From the NCBI RefSeq assembly GCF_003369795.1, contig NZ_CP026730.1:2666001-2730000 (forward strand): a stretch of 64,000 nt of DNA. The letters are read 5' to 3'. Under the pieces are notes generated by a model that saw only the letters and a program-made list of their open reading frames with translations, ran no database searches and was not told where the DNA came from. This DNA is from Streptomyces sp. CB09001 (lineage in GTDB: Bacteria; Actinomycetota; Actinomycetes; Streptomycetales; Streptomycetaceae). Below, one piece after another: positions 1 to 9,000 of this stretch. Position 1 is the stretch's first letter, and each line of letters opens with the position of its first letter. The position numbers were made by a program, and so were the translations under genes.

Positions 1-146
1 CCGTGCCGCCTGGGGGCACCTCCCAGGCCGTTCAGGCACTGGGGGAGGTACGACTGCCCGCAGCGGCGGGGGCGAGTGCCTGCGGCCGCCGGGGGCACGA
101 GGTCCGCGGCTGGGGAGCGGCACGAGGTCCGCGGCCGCGGCCGCGG
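1..146. repeat. Repeat-rich intergenic end downstream of manB
   Basis: No gene is seen here. Positions 8-14 and 22-28 form a perfect 7-bp hairpin (GCCTGGG/CCCAGGC, 7-nt loop). The segments 'ccgtgccgcc' and 'cgactgcccgcag' that flank the hairpin resemble the dispersed element seen near 15.1 kb and 18.9 kb, so this looks like a third, interrupted copy. A 17-bp direct repeat starting GGCACGAGG occurs at 94-110 and 119-135. The hairpin could help terminate manB transcription, but there is no U-tract. Confidence 0.5.
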
Positions 147-1511
147 CTAGGCGCGGATGATCGCCAGCGCTTCGTCGCGCACCTTCGTCATCGTCGCCTC
201 GTCGCGCGCCTCCGCGTTCAGGCGGAGCAGGGGCTCGGTGTTGGACGGGCGGACGTTGAACCACCAGTCGGCCGCCTGGACGGTGAGGCCGTCCAGGTCG
301 TCCACGGTGACGTCGTCGCGGCCCTCGTAGGCGGCCCGGATCGCGGCGAGGCGGGCCTGCTGGTCGGCGACGGTGGAGTTGATCTCGCCGGAGCCGGTGT
401 AGCGGTCGTAGGCGGCGACCAGGGCGGACAGCGGGCCGTCCTGCTCGCCGAGGGCGGCGAGGACGTGGAGGGCGGCCAGCATGCCGGTGTCGGCGTTCCA
501 GAAGTCGCGGAAGTAGTAGTGCGCGGAGTGCTCGCCGCCGAAGATGGCGCCGGTCCTGGCCATCTCGGCCTTGATGAAGGAGTGGCCCACACGCGTGCGT
601 TCCGGTGTGCCGCCGTTCTCGCGGACGACCTCCGGGACGGTCCACGAGGTGATCAGGTTGTGGATGACCGTGCCCTTGCCGCCGTTGCGGGCCAGTTCGC
701 GGGCGGCCACCAGGGCGGTGACGGCGGACGGGGAGACCGGCTCGCCGTCCTGGTCGACGACGAAGCACCGGTCGGCGTCGCCGTCGAAGGCGAGGCCGAG
801 GTCGGCGCCCTCCTCGCGGACGCGCCGCTGGAGATCCACGAGGTTGGCCGGGTCGAGCGGGTTGGCCTCGTGGTTGGGGAAGGTGCCGTCCAGTTCGAAG
901 TACATCGGCACCAGGTCGAGGGGCAGGCCGGCGAAGACCGTGGGGACGGTGTGGCCGCCCATGCCGTTGCCCGCGTCGACGACGACCTTGAGGGGGCGGC
1001 TGCCGGTGAGGTCGACGAGGGAACGCAGGTGGGCGGCGTAGTCGGCGAGGACGTCGCGCCGGGTGACGGTGCCGGGACGGGCGGTCGGCTCCGGGGCGCC
1101 CACCTCGCTCCAGCGCTCCACCAGGGCGCGGATCTCGGCGAGGCCGGTGTCCTGGCCGACCGGGGCGGCACCCGCGCGGCACAGCTTGATGCCGTTGTAC
1201 CGCGCGGGGTTGTGCGAGGCCGTGAACATGGCGCCCGGCAGGCCGAGCGCGCCGGAGGCGTAGTACAGCTGGTCGGTGGAGCACAGGCCGATCCCGGTCA
1301 CGTCGGCGCCGCGGGCCGCCGCGCCGCGCGCGAAGGCGTCGGACAGGCCCGGGGACGAGGGCCGCATGTCGTGGCCGACCACGATGGCGCCCGCGCCGGT
1401 CAGTTCGACGAAGGCCGCGCCGAACAGCTCGGCCAGCGACTCGTCCCACTGGTCCGGGACGACACCGCGCACGTCGTACGCCTTCACGATCTGCGACAGA
1501 TCAGCAGCCAC
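147..1511 (-). CDS. manB: Phosphomannomutase/phosphoglucomutase
   Basis: Alpha-D-phosphohexomutase, about 454 residues, the normal length. It interconverts mannose-6-phosphate and mannose-1-phosphate in the cytosol, feeding the guanylyltransferase encoded at 15.2-16.3 kb in GDP-mannose synthesis. Visible motifs are the phosphoserine loop TASHNP (Ser about 99), the Mg loop DGDADR (about 243-248), the sugar-binding GEHSAH (about 326-331) and the C-terminal phosphate loop RPSNTEP. I chose the GTG at 1511 because AGGAAGG lies 6 nt upstream; an upstream in-frame ATG at 1547 would lack this site. Glucose-1-phosphate could also be a substrate, as is common in the family. Confidence 0.93.
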   Translation of the reverse strand: MAADLSQIVKAYDVRGVVPDQWDESLAELFGAAFVELTGAGAIVVGHDMRPSSPGLSDAFARGAAARGADVTGIGLCSTDQLYYASGALGLPGAMFTASHNPARYNGIKLCRAGAAPVGQDTGLAEIRALVERWSEVGAPEPTARPGTVTRRDVLADYAAHLRSLVDLTGSRPLKVVVDAGNGMGGHTVPTVFAGLPLDLVPMYFELDGTFPNHEANPLDPANLVDLQRRVREEGADLGLAFDGDADRCFVVDQDGEPVSPSAVTALVAARELARNGGKGTVIHNLITSWTVPEVVRENGGTPERTRVGHSFIKAEMARTGAIFGGEHSAHYYFRDFWNADTGMLAALHVLAALGEQDGPLSALVAAYDRYTGSGEINSTVADQQARLAAIRAAYEGRDDVTVDDLDGLTVQAADWWFNVRPSNTEPLLRLNAEARDEATMTKVRDEALAIIRA

Positions 1512-1592
1512 GGCCAACCTTCCTGAAAGTCCTGTCGGAGCCCACAAACTACCCCGTAGGGACCGACGGGCCGCCCGGGCGGTTCCCTGAGG

Positions 1593-3209
1593 TCAGGGCA
1601 GCATCCAGCCCAGGACCGCCGTGGACTGCCCGACCACGATCAGGCACATGACCAGCAGCAGGCCGAGACTCCAGGGGAGCACCTTGCGCAGCAGGTCGCC
1701 CTCGCGGCCGGCGAGACCCACGGCGGCGCAGGCGATGGTGAGGTTCTGCGGGGAGATCATCTTGCCGAGGACGCCGCCGGAGCTGTTGGCGGCGGCCAGC
1801 AGTTCGGGCGAGAGGCCGGACTCGCGCGCGGCGGTCACCTGGAGGGCGCCGAAGAGCGCGTTGGCGGAGGTGTCGGAGCCGGAGACGGCGACGCCGAACC
1901 AGCCGAGCACCGGGGAGAGGAACGCGAGTCCGGCACCGGCCGCGGCGACGAAGTGGCCGATGGTGGCCGCCTGCCCGGAGAGGTTCATGACGTAGGCGAG
2001 GGCGAGGACCGAGGTGACGGTGAGGATCGCGAACCGCAGTTCGTGCACGGTCGCGAGCCACTCCTTGACCGCCACACGCGCGTGCACGCCGAGGACGACG
2101 GCAGTGGCCAGCCCGGCGAAGAGCACGAGCGTGCCGCCGGTGGAGACGATCGGCCAGGAGAAGACGTTGCCGCCGACCGGCTTGCCCTCGGGGCCGGCCA
2201 CGTCCAGGAACGGCCAGTCGTAGGACTGGGTGGCCTTGGCAAGCCAGTCCTTGACCGCCGGGATCTGCGCCACGGAGAAGACGGCGACGATCAGCGCGTA
2301 CGGCGCGTACGCCCGCACGACCTCACGGGCGGGGTCCCGCTCGTCCAGTTCCTCGCTGCGCGCGCCGGTCAGTACGGACGCCCGTACGGGCTCGGCGGCG
2401 GGCCGGCGGGAGTGCGGTACGGCGACCAGGGCGCCGGCGCCGATCAGGGCGGCGGCGATGTCGGCGAGCTGGGCGGAGACGTAGTTGGAGGCGACGAACT
2501 GGGCGACGGCGAAGGCGACTCCGCAGGCCAGTGCGGGGATCCAGGTCTCGCGCAGTCCGCGCCGCCCGTCCACCAGGGCGACCAGGAGCAGCGGTACGAC
2601 GAGGGCCAGCAGGGGCGTCTGCCGGCCCACCACGGAGGCGACGTCGTCCAGGGGCAGCCCGGTGACCTGGGCCAGCGTCACCACCGGCGTGCCCATCGCG
2701 CCGAAGGCGACCGGTGCGGTGTTGGCGACCAGCGAGACCACGGCGGCGCGTACGGGGTCGAAGCCGAGGGCGACGAGCATGACCGAGCAGATCGCGACGG
2801 GCGCCCCGAACCCGGCGAGGGCCTCCAGGAGGGCGCCGAAGCAGAAGGCGACGACGAGGGCCTGGATGCGGGGGTCGTCGGACAGCCGGCCGAAGGAGCG
2901 GCGCAGGATGTCGAAGTGCCGGGTGCGGACGGTCATCCGGTAGACCCACAGGGCGTTCACGACGATCCACAGGATGGGGAAGAGGCCGAAAACCGCCCCC
3001 TGGACGGCGCTGGAGGCCGTCTGGCCGAGCGGCATGCCGTAGGCGAGCCAGGCGACCAGTACGGCGGCCAGGAGGCCGATGAGGCCCGCCAGGTGCGCCT
3101 TCATGCGGACGCCGCCCAGCAGGACGAGGACGATCACCAGTGGCAGGGCCGCCACCAGGGCGGACAGGCCGAGCGAACCGGCGACGGGTTCCAGTTCCTG
3201 CACGTACAC
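1593..3209 (-). CDS. L-lactate permease (LctP family)
   Basis: Polytopic membrane protein of about 538 residues with many hydrophobic segments, consistent with the 12 or more helices of the LctP proton-coupled lactate/glycolate permeases. Recognisable family stretches include FGALLEALAGFGAPVAI in the first third and SGSDTSANALFGALQ, ANSSGGVLGKMISPQN near the C-terminus. The GTG start at 3209 has GGGAGG at ideal distance; an in-frame ATG 24 nt upstream (3233) has no clear site. The gene sits between manB and DUF3499, which are near neighbours in mycobacteria, so it looks like an insertion into a conserved block. Lactate versus glycolate specificity cannot be read from sequence. Confidence 0.9.
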   Translation of the reverse strand: MYVQELEPVAGSLGLSALVAALPLVIVLVLLGGVRMKAHLAGLIGLLAAVLVAWLAYGMPLGQTASSAVQGAVFGLFPILWIVVNALWVYRMTVRTRHFDILRRSFGRLSDDPRIQALVVAFCFGALLEALAGFGAPVAICSVMLVALGFDPVRAAVVSLVANTAPVAFGAMGTPVVTLAQVTGLPLDDVASVVGRQTPLLALVVPLLLVALVDGRRGLRETWIPALACGVAFAVAQFVASNYVSAQLADIAAALIGAGALVAVPHSRRPAAEPVRASVLTGARSEELDERDPAREVVRAYAPYALIVAVFSVAQIPAVKDWLAKATQSYDWPFLDVAGPEGKPVGGNVFSWPIVSTGGTLVLFAGLATAVVLGVHARVAVKEWLATVHELRFAILTVTSVLALAYVMNLSGQAATIGHFVAAAGAGLAFLSPVLGWFGVAVSGSDTSANALFGALQVTAARESGLSPELLAAANSSGGVLGKMISPQNLTIACAAVGLAGREGDLLRKVLPWSLGLLLVMCLIVVGQSTAVLGWMLP

Positions 3210-3358
3210 GGACGCCTCCCCGGATTCCGCCATGCGAAAGCGATTTCTCGCGACTTCCGGAATGGTCGTGTCCGCGACAACGAGGCGTCAATGGGTGTGC
3301 AGCAACGGATGTGACCGGGGCCACTACGAGTGAGGGGTGCGGGTCCCTCGAACAGGGA

Positions 3359-3733
3359 TCAGTTGTCCGGCGAGCGCAGCACGCGCAGGTGGCCGCGGCG
3401 CGCGACCTCCATCGGGTCGGCCCTGCGTGCGCCGCCACCGGCCTCGGCCGCCCGCTCCTGGGGACGGGCCGCCTCGCGCACCGCGTTGGCGAGCGCCTCC
3501 AGGTCGTCGCCGCTGGGGCGGGCCGGGGCGGATCCGTCGAGCAGGCGGACGACCTCCCAGCCGCGCGGGGCGGTGAGGCGCTCGGAGTGCTCGGCGCACA
3601 GGTCGTAGCAGTGGGGTTCGGCGTAGGTGGCGAGCGGGCCGAGGACCGCGGTCGAGTCGGCGTAGACGTACGTCAGCGTCGCGACGGCGGGACGGCCGCA
3701 GGCGGTGCGCGAACAGCGACGTACAGGGCTCAC
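3359..3733 (-). CDS. DUF3499 family protein
   Basis: Small actinobacterial protein of about 124 residues that begins SPVRRCSRTACGRPA and has a second Cys pair in HCYDLCAEHSERLTAP. The two Cys pairs (CxxxxC and CxxxC, with His residues) suggest a small zinc-binding fold. The family is conserved next to the zincin-like gene and whiB in actinobacteria (compare Rv3258c). The GTG start at 3733 begins directly at the conserved SPVRRCSR; the ribosome site is weak. Function unknown. Confidence 0.85.
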   Translation of the reverse strand: MSPVRRCSRTACGRPAVATLTYVYADSTAVLGPLATYAEPHCYDLCAEHSERLTAPRGWEVVRLLDGSAPARPSGDDLEALANAVREAARPQERAAEAGGGARRADPMEVARRGHLRVLRSPDN

Positions 3734-4071
3734 GATGTTGGACGGTACCGCACTCTTGAGCGGGCCGCGACGACTCTCCACCGGGTCACACCCCCGTGTC
3801 GTGGCGTGAAACGTCCTACGGCCCTTCCGAACAGGCCCCTTTGACCTGCGCGGACCCCGGCCCCGACGATCCCGCGCGGTTCGGAGAACGGTCACGACCC
3901 GATACAAACAACGACATTTGCCTTGAGTTCCACGGTCGCGGAGAGATACGGAATTGAGCCCAACCTTGGCTGGAATGGTCATTCGACGACAAGGGGAGCG
4001 GGCCGCCGCCACGCCGCCCGCGGTGCGCGTGCGGTCGGGCACGTGACCTCGGCGGGGACTACCCTTCGACG
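3734..4071. other. Divergent intergenic region (DUF3499 / zincin-like)
   Basis: About 340 bp between two divergently transcribed genes, with lower GC in its middle (3890-3990, including 'gatacaaacaacgacatttg'). It presumably holds back-to-back promoters, but I cannot assign a clear -35/-10 pair. No reliable small ORF or RNA was seen. Confidence 0.5.
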
Positions 4072-4527
4072 GTGATGGACAACCCCGTGACGCCCCGTGA
4101 CACCGGCCGCCCAGGACCCCGCCGTCGTGATCGGCACGGCCGGGGCATGCGCGGCCCGGTCGCACCCCCGCAGGTGCCGCTCGCGGCGAGCCGTGGCGAG
4201 GTGTTCGCGGACCTGGTGCAGGACTCCGTGGAGCGCCTGGAGCGGCGCTGGCCGCAGCTCGCCGACATCGACTTCCTCGTCCTCGACGTGCCGCGACCGG
4301 CCGAGGCCGGGGACGCCTGGAACGACGAGGCGGTCCCGCTCGGGGCCATGGTGCCCTCGCGCGACGGGCGGCGGGGGCGGGTGGTCGTCTACCGGCGACC
4401 GGTGGAGATCCGGACCAAGGGGCGGGACGAGCGGGCGCTGCTGGTGCACGAGGTCGTCGTCGAGCAGGTCGCGGAGCTGCTCGGGCTGACCCCGGAGACG
4501 GTGGATCCGCGGTACGGGGAGGACTGA
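4072..4527 (+). CDS. Metallopeptidase-like (zincin fold) protein, degenerate active site
   Basis: Protein of 151 residues of the small zincin-like family found beside whiB in actinobacteria (compare Rv3259). The family active site is HExxHxxG. Here the helix reads LLVHEVVVEQVAELLG: His126 and Glu127 are kept, but the second zinc His is replaced by Glu131. The first 40 residues are basic and proline-rich, probably disordered. The GTG ATG start at 4072 is plausible; an internal start could also be used. Metal binding with an altered ligand set is possible; proteolysis is doubtful. It is followed by a convergent DUF5719 gene. Confidence 0.8.
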   Translation: MMDNPVTPRDTGRPGPRRRDRHGRGMRGPVAPPQVPLAASRGEVFADLVQDSVERLERRWPQLADIDFLVLDVPRPAEAGDAWNDEAVPLGAMVPSRDGRRGRVVVYRRPVEIRTKGRDERALLVHEVVVEQVAELLGLTPETVDPRYGED

Positions 4528-4556
4528 GCGGCGGAGGTCCCAGCCCCCCGCGGCCG

Positions 4557-6074
4557 CTACTTCTGCAGCACCGACAGGTCCTCGTCCGCGTTCGGCACCG
4601 AGACCGTGCCCCGGTCGTCGGGGAGGGTCTGGACGGTGAAGGCCGCCACGTCGTCGTCCGAACCCGTCAGGGTGCGGGACGCGTGGACCGGGCCGCCCGA
4701 GACGGTCTCGACGGTCAGCGCGTAGGAGCCCTTGAGTCCGGCGGGAACCGGTGCGTCGACGTTCTGGGTCGTGCCCGCCCCGACCGTGTACGTCTTGGTC
4801 GCCGTCGTGCCGCCCTCGGTGCCCGCCGACGCCGTGACCTTGACCTTCGCCGCCTTCCCGGGCGCGGAGAGGGCCAGGGTGGTGCTCTTGGCGCGGTTGT
4901 CCGCGACGGTCGCGCGCGCACCGACCGGGTCGGCGGCCGGGATGAACGCGGACTCCTGCTCGTCGCCCTTGCCCCGCACGACCCGGACCGCGGCCACGAC
5001 CGGAACGGACCGGTCCGTCGGGGTCAGCACCAGCGAACCCGCCTCGCCGCGGGTGACCTCGCCGAGGTCGACGCCGGTCGTCATACCGGCCTTGACGTGC
5101 ACCGTCTCATGGCCGGCCGGTGTGATCAGACCGGACGGCGAGGCGAGCCGCACCTTCAGGTCGGCGTCGGTGCCGCCGGGTGTGAACAGCACCAGGCGGA
5201 CGGCGGTGGCGTCCTTCGGGATGCCCGGCAGCACGAGGTCGCCGGCCGGGTCCGCGGCCGCGGTCAGCCAGTCGCCGCCGGTCTTGTCGTCCAGGGCCTG
5301 CACCGCGGCGCCGAGCCGTCCGCTGCGCACGCCGACGTGCACGGTCAGGTCGGTCTGCTTCACGTCGCTGAGCGTGGCCAGCAGGAGGGACTCACTGCCG
5401 TGCGGTGGCACCGTGACGCCCTCCCCCACCGTGGACTTCAGGGCTCCGTCCTTGCCGTACAGCTCGATGTCGACGACGGCCGCCGAGTCGTCGGGGTTCG
5501 TCAGGTGCACGTAGTCGGTGCGGCCGGTCGCCGTGCTGGCGCCCGGGAACCAGAACTCCGTGTCCGGAGCGGTGCAGTTGACGCCCTGCAGGCCCCGGCC
5601 GGTCCCGGCGGCGACCTCCGTCGTCTGCTGGACCGTCCAGCCGGGCGCGCTGCCTCCCTCGGCGGTGCCGATGAGCGCGGGGGTGTCGGCGCCGGTGGCC
5701 TCCCCCGCGACGGGGGTGCCGGGCGCCTTGGGCTGGACTACCGGCTTCTCGTCCTTCTGGTCCTTCTGGTCCTTCTGGTCCTTCTGGTCCTTCTGGTCCT
5801 TCCCGGCGTCCTCGGCCGACTCCGCCGTCGCGAGTTCCGCGCCGCCCTTCTCGTCCGCGCCCTTCGTGACGGGGGTGAAGGACGTGTACGCGGTCTCGGC
5901 GAGGTCGGAGGTGCTGGGCGCCGGGCACAGCAGGCTGGTGCGCTCCACGGGCAGCCGGGCGGCCGGTGCCGCCGTGTCCGTGCCGGAGCCGTCCGGGGCG
6001 GACACCGCCGCGAAACCGGTGACCGCGGCGAGCGCCGTCGCACAGGCGATCAGGGACAGGGTCGTGCGCTTCAC
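4557..6074 (-). CDS. Secreted DUF5719 family protein
   Basis: Exported protein of 505 residues. The N-terminus (KRTTLSLIACATALAAVTGFAAVSA) is a Sec signal peptide. A low-complexity linker around residues 90-115 consists of repeated QKD triplets encoded by a 9-nt tandem repeat. The rest is predicted beta-rich with repeated 'VHLTNPDDSAAVVDIELYG'-type strands, as in DUF5719. Its ATG overlaps the stop of the upstream glycosyltransferase (ATGA at 6071-6074), so the two are translationally coupled and probably act together at the cell surface. Biochemical function is unknown. Confidence 0.85.
   Translation of the reverse strand: MKRTTLSLIACATALAAVTGFAAVSAPDGSGTDTAAPAARLPVERTSLLCPAPSTSDLAETAYTSFTPVTKGADEKGGAELATAESAEDAGKDQKDQKDQKDQKDQKDEKPVVQPKAPGTPVAGEATGADTPALIGTAEGGSAPGWTVQQTTEVAAGTGRGLQGVNCTAPDTEFWFPGASTATGRTDYVHLTNPDDSAAVVDIELYGKDGALKSTVGEGVTVPPHGSESLLLATLSDVKQTDLTVHVGVRSGRLGAAVQALDDKTGGDWLTAAADPAGDLVLPGIPKDATAVRLVLFTPGGTDADLKVRLASPSGLITPAGHETVHVKAGMTTGVDLGEVTRGEAGSLVLTPTDRSVPVVAAVRVVRGKGDEQESAFIPAADPVGARATVADNRAKSTTLALSAPGKAAKVKVTASAGTEGGTTATKTYTVGAGTTQNVDAPVPAGLKGSYALTVETVSGGPVHASRTLTGSDDDVAAFTVQTLPDDRGTVSVPNADEDLSVLQK
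5751..5801. repeat. 9-bp tandem repeat coding the QKD linker
   Basis: Five full copies and a partial copy of GTCCTTCTG (plus strand) lie in frame inside the DUF5719 gene and encode repeated Gln-Lys-Asp. Copy number can change without a frameshift, so linker length may vary among strains. Confidence 0.9.
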
Positions 6075-9000
6075 TGCTGGCTCCCGTCGGGACGCTCACT
6101 GCCCGTGCCGTGGGGCTGCTGGGGCTGCTGGGGCTGCTGGGGCTGCTGGGAAGGGTCGTACGTCGTGTCGTATCCGCCCTGTCCGTACGTCTGGTCGTAG
6201 GCGGGGTCGTAGCCGCCCTCCTGAGCCTGCGTCGGGTCGCCGTAGGCGTAGGGGTCGTACTGCCCCGACCCGTACTGCGCGCCCTGGTCGCCCTGGCTGC
6301 CGTGACCGCCCTGGTAGGCGTCCGCCTGGTACGGGTCCGCCGCCTGGTACGGCTGCTGTCCGTACGCGCCCGGGTCGTACTGCTGGGCGCCCTGGTACTG
6401 CTCACCGCCGTAGCCACCGTCGTAGGAGCCGTACCCGGCGCCGGTGTACCCCGTCGCGTCCCATTCGCCGTACGCCTGCTGTTGCGGGACCGGCACGGGG
6501 GCCTGGAGCGGTGGCTCGGGCACCTCGGCGGCGTCACCCGCCGCTCCGTGGCCCGGCTCCGCCTCCGAGCCTGCCCCGGCCTCCGCTTCGGCCTCGGCCT
6601 GGGCGCGCAGTCGCCGGGCCCGGCGCCCTTCGCCGTCGACGGGCTGGGCGGGGACGAGCGGCTCGTCGGGCAGGTCGTCGTCGACGTCGCGGCGCCTGCC
6701 GGGCAGGGCGAGGACGACCAGGACGACGGCGAGGAGTCCCTGGGCCCACAGCCAGGCCGTGTGCGTGAACGGGTCGTCGTAGGTGACGTCCAGCCGGCCG
6801 CCGGAGGCGGGGAGTTCGAAGCCCTGGGCCCAGCCGTCGACCGTGGTGCGGGCCAGCGGCTTGCCGTCCAGGGTGGCCGTCCAGCCCTCGGCGGCGGTGT
6901 CGGCGAGGCGCAGTACCCGGCCCTCGGTGCCCGCCTCGATGTCGGTGTGGATCTCCACAGGTCCGGCCGCCACGGGCTCGGGCTCGCCGCCACCGGACTT
7001 CCCGGCGCCGGCCTTGTCGCCGGTCACGATGGTCGCGCGCGCGACCTCCTGGTCCACCCGCCACAGTCCGCTGCCGTCCTGCTGGCTGAGCCTGCTCAGT
7101 CCGGGCGTGGCGTCCAGGACGCGGGTGACCTCGCGGGGGGCGCCCTTGTGCACGAGCACGTAGCGCACCGCGAACCCGCCGAGTTGGTCGGCCTGGTCGG
7201 CGCCGGAGCCGGCCACCAGGTTGGCGACGACCTTGTCCAGCGTGCTGTTGCCACCGTCGCCGGAGGCCAGTTCGCCGTCGCCGAGGCGGGCGCCGGAGCC
7301 GCGGACCAGCATGTAGCCCACGTGCGCGGCGGAGTCGCTGTCGAGGACGAGGGTGCGGGCCTGGTCGCGGGTGTGGCTCTCCTCGGCGACGAACGCGGGC
7401 ACCTGCACGGGATCGCGGCGCTCCACGGGGCCGTCGGCGCCGCCGAACATCCAGCCGGCGGCGGCGATCAGCGGGCCGAGGGCCGAAGCGAGGGCGATCA
7501 GGGCGGCGACCGGCTGGCGCCAGCCGAAGCTCTGCTCGGCCACGCGGAAGCGGGCCCCGTCGGCGCCGAGTGTCGCGGCGGACAGCAGGGCGATGCCGTA
7601 GACGAGGGTGGCGGGGCCGGCCCAGCCGGAGCGGTTGGAGAGCACCGAGAAGACCAGGGCGACCAGGGCAACGGCCCAGGCGGTACGGACGCCCAACTGC
7701 CGCTCGGAGCGCAGCAGGGCGGCCAGCGCGGCCAGCACGATGCCGAGGAGGAGCAGCCCGCCCACCGTGCCGGGACCGCCGGGGCTGGCGCCGAGCAGGT
7801 CGAGGGCGGAGGCGGCCGAGGAGCCGTACTCGAGCCCGGCCTCGTCGAAGAAGCCGAACGGCAGCAGCGACAGCGACCAGGGGGCGAGCAGCAGCAGCGG
7901 GGTGCCGAGCTGGGCGAGGAAGCGCGGCCCGTACGCCGTGATCTCGCCGCGCCGCAGGGCGAGCACCCCGATGCCGAGGACCAGCGCGACGGGCCACACG
8001 ACGGGCGTGAAGGCGGTGGTGACGGTGAGGAGCAGGGCGTACGCCCAGGTGGCACGCCAGCTGCCGCGGGCGCCGGAGGAGCCCGACAGGCCGGCCGCCG
8101 CGACGCCCGCGCGCGCGATGAGCGGCAGCAGTACGGCGAGGACGGCGGTGCCGATGCGGCCGCCGGCGAGCGCGCCGGTGGCGGCGGGCAGGAAGGCGTA
8201 GGCGACCGCGGCCCAGGCGCGCAGCAGCCGGGACGGGACCAGCGGGCGGGAGGCGAAGTACGCGGTGGCACCGGCCAGGGGCACCGAGCAGACCATCAGC
8301 AGGGTGACGGCGAGTCCGGTGGAGCCGAGCAGCAGCGACGCGACGGTGGCGACGATCGCCAGGTAGGGCGGTGCGGAGGCGGTGCCGCCGGTGCCGACCG
8401 TGTGCCAGGCGTCCGCGTACCGCGACCACAGCTCACCGGCGCCGGCCGGTGCGGGCAGCAGCGCGCCGCCCGCCAGGGCGCCGCCGCCGAGGAGCGCCCG
8501 GCAGGCGGCCAGCGAGACGAGCAGCAGCACCAGGAAGAGCACCGGCCCCGGCTTGCGGGCGATGCGCTTGAGGCGGGCGAACTGCTCGATCTCCAGGAAG
8601 TCGGCGTCGTCGCCGCCCGGTCCGGACTCGATGCCGCCGCCGTGCCGTCCGGCGCCCGCGGCGGCCTCGGCGTCGGAGCTGCCGAAGAGGTCGCCCGCGA
8701 CCTGCTCGACGGTGGCCCGGACGGTCGCGCCCGGGGGCGGGAACAGGGGCCGCAGTTCGTCCTTCTCGACCTGCGGGCGGCCGCGTTCGCGCCGGCCCGC
8801 GATGATCCGCTCGGGCCGCAGCAGGACGCCGAGCAGGCCCCGGATCTCGTCGAGGGCCTGACCGGGGACCTTGCCGACGAGGTAGGCGACGGTGCGCAGC
8901 AGCGTGCCGAGGACGACGCGCAGCAGCACCCACGGCAGGACGGCGGTGCGGACGTTGACCAGGAGGGTGTGGACGGCGCCGGCCTTGTCCACCTTGTGCG

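Noticed and set aside
3..1526. A 507-codon plus-strand frame opposite manB
   Set aside because: Shadow of manB, whose catalytic motifs are all present on the minus strand.
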